From positions 237,877-301,876 of the forward strand of contig NZ_LHQS01000002.1 of assembly GCF_004102725.1 (NCBI RefSeq): a stretch of DNA of 64,000 bases, given 5' to 3'. Positions 26,017 to 33,957 of the stretch are shown here, piece after piece; within the stretch, counting starts at the first letter, position 1, and each line of letters starts with the position of its first letter. The stretch is from Methanoculleus taiwanensis (GTDB lineage: Archaea > Halobacteriota > Methanomicrobia > Methanomicrobiales > Methanoculleaceae). The notes beneath the pieces are model-generated. The model made no database searches and had not been told where the DNA came from. It worked only from the letters and a program-made list of their open reading frames with translations. The translations under genes and the position numbers were made by a program.

Positions 26017-26969
26017 AGGCAACGCTGCTTGCGGAAGGCTCGGTCAGGCTGACAGGAGATGCGGCGGACTCCTATGTATCCCGCTCCGCTGCAGGCCCTT
26101 CCGCCGGGAAGTCTGGTTCGGTCTTTTTTGCCGTCGGCGACCGGCGGGTGAGGCTGACCGTCGATCCGGCAGCCCGACCGGTGCTCGAGCACACGGGCGG
26201 CGGGGAGGCGCGGCTGATCCTCGGAGACGAGCTGGTCTCCGGCAGGATTGAACCTGCAGCCCTCCATTGTCCCCGGCAGGCGTATATCACCGTCACCGGG
26301 CGGTGTATCTTCCGGTGCCGCTACTGCCCGGTGCCGTCCCTTGAGGGGCGGCGCAAATCGATCGGCGAGATCGTCGGGCTCGTCGAGCGGGTGCAGGATG
26401 ATATCGATGCCATCTCGATTACGTCCGGGGTTGCATCGACGGTGGAGGAGGAAGAGGCATACGTGCTCGACGTCGTGAAGGCGCTCCGGCAGTTCGACCT
26501 CCCCATCGGCGTCTCCATCTACCCGACAGAGAACACGCCCCGTCTGCTCCACGACCTCGGCGTCGCCGAGGTGAAGTTCAATCTCGAGGCGGCGACCCCT
26601 GCCCTTTTCGCAGAGATGTGCCCGGATCTTGACTGGGGCTTTATCCGGGACGTGCTCCGGCAGTCGGTCGCACTCTTCGGCCGCGGCCGCGTCTTCTCGA
26701 ACATTATCGTCGGTCTCGGCGAGACGGACGAAGACCTCGAGCGGTGCATCGCCGACCTTGCCCGGATCGGGGTCATCCCCGTGATCCGCCCGCTCTCGCC
26801 GGCGGCCGATCTTGCCGACAGGCCCCGCCCGTCTGCAGCCCGCCTCCTCCGGATCCTGGAGATCCACGAGCGAGCCCTGCGGCGTGCGAACCTCAGGCCA
26901 CAAGACGCGCTCTCGATGTGCTCGGCCTGCACCGGCTGCGACCTTGTGCCGGGGAGGGATACCCCATGA
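25998..26969 (+). CDS. Radical SAM enzyme with C-terminal Cys cluster
   Basis: The 323-residue protein has the radical SAM motif CIFRCRYC at about residue 101, binding the SAM-cleaving [4Fe-4S] cluster, then ITSGVA, GVSIYPTEN and FSNIIVGLGETDEDLERC, which resemble the barrel of BioB/HydE-type enzymes. Near the C terminus CSACTGC (CxxCxxC) could bind a second cluster, as in sulfur-inserting or complex-rearranging members. The roughly 90-residue N-terminal extension has no motif I know. It overlaps the preceding gene by 19 bp and the next by 4 bp. Substrate unknown. Confidence 0.75.
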   Translation: MDWKRLKATLLAEGSVRLTGDAADSYVSRSAAGPSAGKSGSVFFAVGDRRVRLTVDPAARPVLEHTGGGEARLILGDELVSGRIEPAALHCPRQAYITVTGRCIFRCRYCPVPSLEGRRKSIGEIVGLVERVQDDIDAISITSGVASTVEEEEAYVLDVVKALRQFDLPIGVSIYPTENTPRLLHDLGVAEVKFNLEAATPALFAEMCPDLDWGFIRDVLRQSVALFGRGRVFSNIIVGLGETDEDLERCIADLARIGVIPVIRPLSPAADLADRPRPSAARLLRILEIHERALRRANLRPQDALSMCSACTGCDLVPGRDTP

Positions 26970-28237
26970 AGGGTGAGGCGGCGCTTGCATCGATGCTCCG
27001 GCGTTCCGCGGACCGGTTCTACACCGTGCCGGGCTATCCGATCTCCGGGCTTGCAGCGCTCCTCGACGCCGAGATCGCCGTCAATGAGAAGGTGGCACTC
27101 GAATACGCCCTCGGTGACTCCCTCGCCGGTCGCCGGGCGGCGGTCGTGGTCAAACATGTCGGACTGAACGCCTGCGCCGACCCGCTGGTCAACGCCACCA
27201 CCCAGGGACTGCGCGGGGGCGTTGTGGTCGTCGCAGGTGACGATGTCGACGTGATGGCGTCGCAGAACGCACAGGACTCCCGTTACTACGGAGAACTCGC
27301 GGAGATCCCCGTACTGGAACCGGGCATCGCGACCTGCCGGCAGGCGGTGGAGACCGCGTTTGAGGCTTCGGAGACCTTCTCCCGCGCCGCACTGCTTCGG
27401 GTCACTCCCTCCCTCCTCGATGCCGATATCCCCGACGGGGAGATCGAGCGCACGAGCGGCACCGGCCGGCTCGCCGATCCGGGGCTGACGCTTGCAGGCC
27501 GCGTTGCCGATGCCGATCGGCGGACTGCCGCTATGTTCGCCTGGTCGCGCGATTCTGCGCTGAACCGCATGACGGGCGGCACAGTCGGTGTCGGTACGTG
27601 TTCCGGGACCTCAGAGGTCGTCACGGTCTATCCGCCGCCTGCAGACCCGGCGCTCCTCGCCGATACCTGCGAGCACGGCCGGCCGTTTCTGCGGGAGCAC
27701 CGGTTCTGCGAACCTCCCGCTCTTTCCGGGACTCCGGAACGGATGGAGAGCCGCGGCTACCACAAGACGTTCTGCCGGGAGTGTCCGTTCCATTCTGTCT
27801 TCGCCCTTATGAGGGAGCGGGGTCTTCTGGCGATCTGCGACATGGGCTGTTCGGTGCTGGCGATGAATCCGCCATACCGCGTGGGCGAGGCAAGTTACGG
27901 CCTTGGTTCGTCGATCGCTGTTGCTGCGACCAGTACGAGGGTAGCCCTCACCGGCGACTATGCTCTGCTCCATTCCGGGATAAACGCCCTCATTGATGTC
28001 TATGAGAAGCAGAAACCGCTTCTCTGTATCGTTTTGAAGAACAACCGTATGGGGATGACCGGTGGTCACCCCACACCCGATATACATAAGTATCTCACCT
28101 GGGCGGAGCCGATCACCGTTGCTGCCGGTGATAAGGCAACGCTGCGTGAGGTGCTGTACGTGTCCGGGGAACCCCGCACCGTGGTGGTCGAGGGTACCTG
28201 TCCGGAGGATGGACGACATGAAACCGTGGCATATTGA
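26966..28237 (+). CDS. Thiamine-diphosphate enzyme, IorA-like but lacking the ferredoxin domain
   Basis: The 423-residue protein matches indolepyruvate:ferredoxin oxidoreductase alpha subunits. The N-terminal pyrimidine domain has VNEKVALEYALGDSLAG, VKHVGLNACADPL and SQNAQDSRYYG. The C-terminal domain from about residue 265 has CRECPFHSVF and the thiamine-diphosphate motif GDYALLHSGINALID...KNNRMGMTG. The two [4Fe-4S] clusters at the C terminus of true IorA (about 600 residues) are missing and no iorB is adjacent, which suggests a non-oxidative 2-oxoacid decarboxylase. Lying directly before aksA, it is a candidate 2-oxosuberate decarboxylase of coenzyme B synthesis; this is inference. The start at 26966 overlaps the upstream stop (ATGA). 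Confidence 0.7.
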   Translation: MKGEAALASMLRRSADRFYTVPGYPISGLAALLDAEIAVNEKVALEYALGDSLAGRRAAVVVKHVGLNACADPLVNATTQGLRGGVVVVAGDDVDVMASQNAQDSRYYGELAEIPVLEPGIATCRQAVETAFEASETFSRAALLRVTPSLLDADIPDGEIERTSGTGRLADPGLTLAGRVADADRRTAAMFAWSRDSALNRMTGGTVGVGTCSGTSEVVTVYPPPADPALLADTCEHGRPFLREHRFCEPPALSGTPERMESRGYHKTFCRECPFHSVFALMRERGLLAICDMGCSVLAMNPPYRVGEASYGLGSSIAVAATSTRVALTGDYALLHSGINALIDVYEKQKPLLCIVLKNNRMGMTGGHPTPDIHKYLTWAEPITVAAGDKATLREVLYVSGEPRTVVVEGTCPEDGRHETVAY

Positions 28238-29348
28238 GATCTGTGACGTGACGCTGCGAGACGGAGAGCAGACTCCCGGCGTATCGTTTACCTGTGAAGA
28301 GAAGTTGAAGATCGCAGAACGTCTCGACGCCGTTGGTGTCGAGGTGATCGAGGCAGGATTTCCGGTTGTCTCTTCCTCGGAAAAGGTCTGCGTCACTGCC
28401 ATTGCGCGAAGCGGCCTCTCCGCCCGTGTCTGCTGTCTCGCCCGGGCGTTGAAAGCCGATGTCGAGACCGCTATCGACTGCGACGTCGATATGGTCAGTA
28501 TCTTCATCGCAACGTCGGACCTGCATATCAGACATAAGTACCGCAAACCCCGCGAGCAGGTGCTTGAGAGCGCCCTCGCAATGGTGGAGTACGCCTCGGA
28601 TCACGGAGTCCAGGTGCGATTCGCCGCCGAGGATGCCTCCCGCACCGATATCGGGTTCCTCATCGAGATGTACACCCGGGGTGCCGAGCACGGTGCCGAC
28701 CTCGTCAGCTTCGCCGATACCGTGGGGTGCCTGACACCCCTCGAGATGCAGCAGGCCGTGACGGCGATCACCGGGGCGGTAGACCACCCGCTCTGCGTGC
28801 ACTGCCACAACGACCTCGGGTGTGCCTCGGCCAATACCATAACAGCGGCGGCTTCGGGAGCCTACCAGCTCCACACGACCGTCAACGGGATCGGCGAGCG
28901 CGCCGGAAACGCAGCCCTCGAAGAGGTGCTGGTCGCCCTTCGCATGAAAGGCGGTATCGACCGCTACGACCTTGCCGGTCTCACCGATCTCTCCCGGTAT
29001 GTTGCAGAGGTCTCCGGCATCAGTCCGGCAAAGACGAAGCCGATAGTCGGGGAGCACGCCTTCGCTCATGAGAGCGGCATCCACATTGCGGCGATCCTCG
29101 AAGACCCGCTGACGTACGAGTACATCATGCCCGAGCTGGTCGGCGGCGAACGGCGGTTCATCCTCGGCAAGCATACGGGGAGACGTGCGGTCGAGCACGT
29201 GGCAAAGGCGCACGGGTGCACCCTGACCGACGGCCAGCTGCGGTGGGTGCTCGATCAGATCAAGATCTGCAGTGAAGGCAAGTGCAGCATCACGCCGGAT
29301 CTCCTCTGCGATATTCTGAAACGGGCAAAGGAGGTGCCGGGAGCATGA
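28218..29348 (+). CDS. aksA: Homocitrate synthase family protein AksA
   Basis: AksA (376 residues) condenses 2-oxoglutarate, then its elongated products, with acetyl-CoA to start each round of chain extension towards 2-oxosuberate for coenzyme B. Family motifs are CDVTLRDGEQTPGVSF, CHNDLGCASANT and NGIGERAGNAALEE. SDLHIRHKYRKPREQVL suits the homocitrate synthase/AksA branch. The LeuA-type C-terminal leucine-sensing domain is absent. ATG at 28218 is chosen because GGAGG lies nine bases upstream. It overlaps the end of the thiamine-diphosphate enzyme gene. Confidence 0.88.
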   Translation: MKPWHIEICDVTLRDGEQTPGVSFTCEEKLKIAERLDAVGVEVIEAGFPVVSSSEKVCVTAIARSGLSARVCCLARALKADVETAIDCDVDMVSIFIATSDLHIRHKYRKPREQVLESALAMVEYASDHGVQVRFAAEDASRTDIGFLIEMYTRGAEHGADLVSFADTVGCLTPLEMQQAVTAITGAVDHPLCVHCHNDLGCASANTITAAASGAYQLHTTVNGIGERAGNAALEEVLVALRMKGGIDRYDLAGLTDLSRYVAEVSGISPAKTKPIVGEHAFAHESGIHIAAILEDPLTYEYIMPELVGGERRFILGKHTGRRAVEHVAKAHGCTLTDGQLRWVLDQIKICSEGKCSITPDLLCDILKRAKEVPGA

Positions 29349-30556
29349 GCACCCTTGCCGAACGTATCCTCGGTGCGGCCGAAGGAGCGTATGTGGATCG
29401 TGCCGTCGATATTGCCTTCGCCCACGACGGAACCGGGGTTCTCACGCGGGAGACGCTCCGGGAGATGGGGGTGGAGAAGCTCGCCTGCCCTGAGCGTGTG
29501 CACCTGATCTTCGACCATATCGTTCCTGCCAATACTTCGATGACGGCGAACCTCCAGAAGGAGCTCCGGGAGTATGCCAGTTCCGCCGGCCTTGCGTTCT
29601 CCGACGTCGGCGGGGGCATCTGCCACCAGGTCATGAGCGAAGGCGTCGTCCTCCCCGGGCAGATAGTCGTCGGTGCCGACTCGCATACCTGCACCCTCGG
29701 TGCCTTCGGGGCATTTGCGACCGGGGTGGGTGCGACGGATATGGCCGCGATCTGGGCGTCGGGCTCCACCTGGTTCCGGGTGCCGGAGACGATCGAGCTC
29801 TCCCTCACCGGTCATCTGCAGGGGGCGGCGGAACCGAAAGATCTGGCGCTCGCCTACGTCGGCAGGCTCGGTATGGACGGAGCGTCGTACCGGGCGCTTG
29901 AGTTCACGGGAGAAGCGGCGGCGGATATCTCCATGGCCGGAAGGCTCACCCTCTGCAATATGGCGGTCGAGACCGGGGCGAAGACCGGTATGTTCTATGC
30001 CGATACCACAACGGTCCGCTACCTTGCAGGATGCGGCATCGCTGCCGACCGCCAGAAGCGTGAGGAGGCGAAATACGCACAATCCCACGAGTTCGATCTC
30101 GGGGCGATCACACCCCTGGTCGCGGTGCCGCACCGGGTGGATACCGTCCGGGAAGTCGCTGAGGTTGCCGGGATACCGCTCGACCAGGTCTTCGTCGGGA
30201 CGTGCACCAACGGCAGGTTCGAAGACCTCCAGCGGTTTGCCCGGATCGTCCGCGGAAAGAAGGTCGCGGTCAGGACGATCGTCGTGCCCGCATCGCGGGC
30301 CGTGCTCCAGGCGGCCGCACAGTCCGGTGCCCTCGCGGATATCGTTGAGGCGGGTTGCGTCGTGGGGACACCCGGCTGCGGCCCCTGCCTCGGCGCCCAC
30401 ACCGGGGTGCTGGGCGAGGGCGAGGTCTGCCTCTCGACTGCCAACCGGAACTTCAAGAACCGGATGGGTGTGGGCGGCGAGATTTACCTCTCGTCGGTCG
30501 CCACCGCGGCGGCAAGCGCTCTTTCCGGCACGATCACCGAACCGGAGGTGGTATAA
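29345..30556 (+). CDS. aksD: Homoaconitase large subunit AksD
   Basis: A 403-residue aconitase-superfamily protein of the archaeal LeuC type, with VGADSHTCTLGAFGAFATGV, VFVGTCTNGRFEDLQRFA and GTPGCGPCLGAHTGVL holding the three [4Fe-4S] cysteines. With AksE it dehydrates and rehydrates homocitrate homologues. Assignment to Aks rather than leucine synthesis rests on the operon and on the AksE specificity loop. It overlaps aksA by 4 bp (ATGA). Confidence 0.87.
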   Translation: MSTLAERILGAAEGAYVDRAVDIAFAHDGTGVLTRETLREMGVEKLACPERVHLIFDHIVPANTSMTANLQKELREYASSAGLAFSDVGGGICHQVMSEGVVLPGQIVVGADSHTCTLGAFGAFATGVGATDMAAIWASGSTWFRVPETIELSLTGHLQGAAEPKDLALAYVGRLGMDGASYRALEFTGEAAADISMAGRLTLCNMAVETGAKTGMFYADTTTVRYLAGCGIAADRQKREEAKYAQSHEFDLGAITPLVAVPHRVDTVREVAEVAGIPLDQVFVGTCTNGRFEDLQRFARIVRGKKVAVRTIVVPASRAVLQAAAQSGALADIVEAGCVVGTPGCGPCLGAHTGVLGEGEVCLSTANRNFKNRMGVGGEIYLSSVATAAASALSGTITEPEVV

Positions 30557-31026
30557 TGTACGGTGAAGGCCGTGCCGTCTGCCTCGGCAGCGATATCGAC
30601 ACCGACGTCATCATCGCCGGCCGCTACCTCCGCACCAAAGACCGCTCTCTCTGGGCGGAGCACGTCCTTGAGGATCTCGATCCGGCCCTTGCAGGCCGTC
30701 TTGCCGGTGCCGTGGTCGTCGCAGGGAAGAACATGGGGTGCGGCTCGTCCCGGGAACAGGCGGTCATCGCCCTTAAGGAGGCGGGGGTTGTCGGGATCGT
30801 CGCCCCGTCGTTTGCCCGTATCTTCTTTAGAAACGCGATTAACATCGGCCTCCCCGTGATCGAGGCCGATCTCCCCTGCACGGACGGGGCGCTCGTCCGG
30901 TTCGACCTCAATGAGGGATGGGTTGAGGTGGACGGTGCACGTTTCCCCGCCCGCCCCCTCTCGCCGCGGATGGTTGATATCCTGGCGGCAGGCGGTCTTG
31001 TCGGGTACTGGAGGTCGCACCGGTGA
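30556..31026 (+). CDS. aksE: Homoaconitase small subunit AksE
   Basis: A 156-residue swivel-domain subunit. Residues 24-27 read YLRT, with Arg26 in the substrate-recognition loop; this loop is reported for methanogen homoaconitase, while isopropylmalate isomerase has YLVY. The conserved KNMGCGSSREQAV and APSFARIFFRNAINIGLP follow. Start and stop overlap both neighbours by one and four bases. Confidence 0.88.
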   Translation: MYGEGRAVCLGSDIDTDVIIAGRYLRTKDRSLWAEHVLEDLDPALAGRLAGAVVVAGKNMGCGSSREQAVIALKEAGVVGIVAPSFARIFFRNAINIGLPVIEADLPCTDGALVRFDLNEGWVEVDGARFPARPLSPRMVDILAAGGLVGYWRSHR

Positions 31027-31844
31027 TCTTTCCGGCACACTGCAAAGAGGTCGGGTACGATGCCGGCCATCGGCCCTGCGGCGAACGGGTCTACTTCCTG
31101 ACCCGCTACATCATTCGCGAGACGGAGGACGGGCACGAGGTGCTCGAAGTCGAGCTCGACCGGACCGGGACGGGACTGATGCGAAAGGTGACGGGGCTGC
31201 GTCTCCTCGCCGCAGGAGATGACGTAGTCTGCTATCCTGACCGGGTGCAGCTCCACGACCGGCGAGGCCTCGTCGAGAAGGCGCTCCGGTCGGGACGGCG
31301 CTGCACCATCTTTACCGGATACGACGAGCATACCTCGTTCGTGCTCGATCCCGATCTCTCCGGTTTTCTCCGCCTGCACGTCTACGATATAGAGCCTCCC
31401 CGCCCTCACCTCGCCGCTACCATCAGGGATCTCGAAGCATGCGGCCTCTTTGGCGATCTCGAGGTGGTCTTTGTGGAGCACCTCCGGGATATCGTGGGGA
31501 TCGATGCCGATGTCTTCCCCTGCCGTGCGGCGGGATTCTCCCGGACGCTCGATGCGGATGCCGTGCATAGCGGCGACCGGGTGGCCGGGTGCATGACCGG
31601 CAGGGATCTTGTCCGGGAGTGCTACGGCGAGGCGTTCGAACTCGAGAACACCTGCCCGCTCTCTCTGGTGGCAGAGGAACCGTTTATCGCCCGCTGCTGC
31701 AGGAGCGAGCGGGAAGGAGTCGGCACGTACGATGGGAAGTTCGGTGCCGTGGTGCACTGGGGTGCGACACCTGCGGCGATTGCGGGTGCGGTGACTGAAG
31801 TTGTGAGGAGGTGGAGATGCGATGGTGCAGATAGCGGTCGTTGA
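31023..31844 (+). CDS. Uncharacterised protein encoded inside the aks operon
   Basis: A 273-residue soluble protein with no motif I can assign to an enzyme class; I recall it as an archaeal domain of unknown function (DUF7714-like). Visible features are many conserved-looking His and Cys residues (FPAHCKEVGYDAGHRPCGER; ARCCRSE) and no membrane segment. It starts at a GTG overlapping aksE and ends inside the aksF start region, so it is firmly cotranscribed between two coenzyme B enzymes. A role in a late, unassigned step of coenzyme B synthesis is plausible but unproven. Confidence 0.6.
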   Translation: MIFPAHCKEVGYDAGHRPCGERVYFLTRYIIRETEDGHEVLEVELDRTGTGLMRKVTGLRLLAAGDDVVCYPDRVQLHDRRGLVEKALRSGRRCTIFTGYDEHTSFVLDPDLSGFLRLHVYDIEPPRPHLAATIRDLEACGLFGDLEVVFVEHLRDIVGIDADVFPCRAAGFSRTLDADAVHSGDRVAGCMTGRDLVRECYGEAFELENTCPLSLVAEEPFIARCCRSEREGVGTYDGKFGAVVHWGATPAAIAGAVTEVVRRWRCDGADSGR

Positions 31845-32793
31845 AGGGGACGGCATCGGGCAGGAGGTGATCCCGGTCGCCCGCGCCGTCATCGAGGCGG
31901 TCAGGCCGGATTTTTCACTATATGATGTCGAAGTCGGCTACGGGCGGTGGAAGCGGACGGGGAGCGCCTGCGATGCGGAGACGATGGAAAGCCTGAGGGC
32001 GGCAGACGCGATCCTCTTCGGTGCGGTGACGACGCCGCCCGACCCGGAGTACCGGAGCGTCCTTCTGCAGATCCGCCGCGATCTCGACCTCTATGCCAAC
32101 ATCCGCCCGATCCGCGGTGACGGGTTCGATCTCGTCATCGTACGGGAGAATACCGAAGGTCTCTATTCCGGGATCGAGTGGCGGGAGGCGGATCGCGCCT
32201 GCACCCTCCGGGTGATTACGGAGAAGGGGAGCCGGCGGATCGCCCGGTGCGCCTGCACCCTTGCGAAGCAGCGGCGGCACCTGACGATCGGCAACAAAGC
32301 GAACGTTCTCAAGTCGGATGCTTTCTTCCTCGAGATCTGCACACGCGAGGCAGAAGAAGCAGGAGTGCCCTGCAAAGCCCACTACATCGATGCACTCTGC
32401 CTCGACATCCTGATGCACCCTGACCGCTACGATGTCATCGTCACCACGAACATGTTCGGTGATATTCTGAGCGATGCCGCCGCTTACCTCGTCGGGGGGC
32501 TCGGGCTGCTCCCGAGCGCCAACATCGGCGATAAGCATGCGTTCTTCGAACCGGTTCACGGAAGTGCTCCGGATATCGCCGGGAAGAATGTTGCAAACCC
32601 GATCGCGGCGATCAAGAGTGCTGCGATGATGCTGCGGCACTTCGGGGATACGGAGCATGCGGCAGCCGTCGAGGAGGCCGTCCGGCTGACCGTTGCAAAG
32701 GGCACCCGGACGGTCGATCTCGGCGGGGCGACCGGAACGCGGGAGTTTGGCGAGGCGGTTCTCGGCGAGCTCGGAGCCCTGATCGGTCCCTGA
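31822..32793 (+). CDS. aksF: Homoisocitrate dehydrogenase AksF
   Basis: A 323-residue member of the isocitrate/isopropylmalate dehydrogenase family, with GDGIGQEVIP at the N terminus, ANIRPIRG, RENTEGLYSGIEW, TTNMFGDILSDAAAYLVGGLG and EPVHGSAPDIAGKNVANP. It oxidatively decarboxylates homoisocitrate and longer homologues with NAD(P), completing each elongation round. Co-location with aksA, D and E supports AksF rather than LeuB. GGAGGTGGAG precedes the ATG. Confidence 0.88.
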   Translation: MVQIAVVEGDGIGQEVIPVARAVIEAVRPDFSLYDVEVGYGRWKRTGSACDAETMESLRAADAILFGAVTTPPDPEYRSVLLQIRRDLDLYANIRPIRGDGFDLVIVRENTEGLYSGIEWREADRACTLRVITEKGSRRIARCACTLAKQRRHLTIGNKANVLKSDAFFLEICTREAEEAGVPCKAHYIDALCLDILMHPDRYDVIVTTNMFGDILSDAAAYLVGGLGLLPSANIGDKHAFFEPVHGSAPDIAGKNVANPIAAIKSAAMMLRHFGDTEHAAAVEEAVRLTVAKGTRTVDLGGATGTREFGEAVLGELGALIGP

Positions 32794-32834
32794 CGGGAAT
32801 ATCTAACATCTCTTTTGCTTCATAGGTACCTGCA

Positions 32835-33683
32835 ATGGTGCGGGTTGGATGCCACGTCTCGATCGCCGGATCGATCGATCAGGCTATTGGGAGGGCAGAA
32901 GAGCGGGGCTGCGATACGTTTCAGATATTCTCGAGAAACCCCCGGGGCTGGAGCGCGAAAGACCTTGATGAGGATGCCGTGGCGGCGTTCAGGACGGGGG
33001 TATCTTCGGCCGATCTCCATCCCGTCGTCGATCACATGCCCTATCTCCCGAATCTGGCGACATCGAAGGATGAGATCTTCGAAAAATCCGTTGCGACGCT
33101 GACTGCCGAGCTCGAGCGGTGCGGGGTGCTCGGTATCCCGTACCTGGTCACCCATCTCGGGCACCACGGCGGCGTAGGTGTTGAGGCCGGGATGCAGCGG
33201 GTGGCCGATGCCGTCAACAGGGCGCTCGCCGATGCGGATTCCGATGCAATGCTGCTCCTTGAGAACACGGCAGGGGATAAGAACAGCGTGGGGACGACTG
33301 CTGCCGATATCCGCCGGATTATGGACGGGATCGAGGATCTGAGCCGTATCGGTATCTGTTTCGATACCTGTCACGCCTTTGCGGCAGGCTATGAACTTCG
33401 GACCCGCGATGGTATCGAAGAGACGTTCGGGATCTTCGACGACCTGATTGATCTCGCGCACCTGCGGGTGATTCACCTGAACGATACGAAGGGAGGCCTC
33501 GGCAGCCATCTTGACCGGCATGAGCATATCGGCCTCGGGTGCATCGGCGAGGAGGGTTTCCGTCTCCTCCTCAGCCACCCGGCCGTGCGCGATCTGCCGC
33601 TTATCTGTGAAACCCCGGTTGATGAGCGGCGTGACGACGCAGGGAACATCTCTGCCGTCCGGGAACTTGCCCGGCACGGTTAG
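32835..33683 (+). CDS. nfo: Endonuclease IV (AP endonuclease)
   Basis: A 282-residue TIM-barrel metalloenzyme that cuts DNA 5' of abasic sites. Signature motifs are VGCHVSIAGSIDQAI, LVTHLGHHGG, LLENTAGDKNSVG, CFDTCHAFAAGY, HLNDTKGGLGSHLDRHEHIGLGCIG (metal-binding His, Asp, Glu) and LICETP. Its AGGTACC ribosome site and separation of 41 bp from aksF suggest its own transcript. Confidence 0.95.
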   Translation: MVRVGCHVSIAGSIDQAIGRAEERGCDTFQIFSRNPRGWSAKDLDEDAVAAFRTGVSSADLHPVVDHMPYLPNLATSKDEIFEKSVATLTAELERCGVLGIPYLVTHLGHHGGVGVEAGMQRVADAVNRALADADSDAMLLLENTAGDKNSVGTTAADIRRIMDGIEDLSRIGICFDTCHAFAAGYELRTRDGIEETFGIFDDLIDLAHLRVIHLNDTKGGLGSHLDRHEHIGLGCIGEEGFRLLLSHPAVRDLPLICETPVDERRDDAGNISAVRELARHG

Positions 33684-33786
33684 CCGATCGCGTGCAGGCC
33701 TGAGAGGGTTCTGAATATTATTCTTCTATTTTTATAATACTCGTTTCCCGAACAGACCTTCCCCCTCATCTCCCTCCCTGGGATAC

Positions 33787-33957
33787 TTTTATATAATATA
33801 GCGGTATTCTCCCCCTCACCCTTGGGTCGGCAGAATACCGCAGCGTGCGATCGTATCGCACCTATGCCACAGTGCCGGTTTCTGCCGATCATGCAATTGC
33901 CGAACCATCGCGTGAGGATGCAGGGGGGGGAATGCTCTCATCTATGGTGATCAACGA
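33787..33957 (+). promoter_or_regulatory. Promoter and structured leader of the PKD surface protein gene
   Basis: A strong TATA (CTTTTATATAATATA, about 33787-33800) is followed by two inverted repeats: GCGGTATTCT/AGAATACCGC (33801-33810 and 33832-33841) and GTGCGAT-CGT-ATCGCAC (33845-33861). If transcription starts about 25 bases after the TATA box, a leader of roughly 130-140 bases precedes the ATG at 33958, unusually long for this genome window. The first repeat spans the expected start and may be an operator; the second would be an RNA hairpin. Confidence 0.5.

Noticed and set aside
28218..32793. Reading the aks genes as a leucine operon (leuA, leuC, leuD, leuB)
   Set aside because: AksE has the YLRT homoaconitase loop, and the synthase lacks the leucine regulatory domain.
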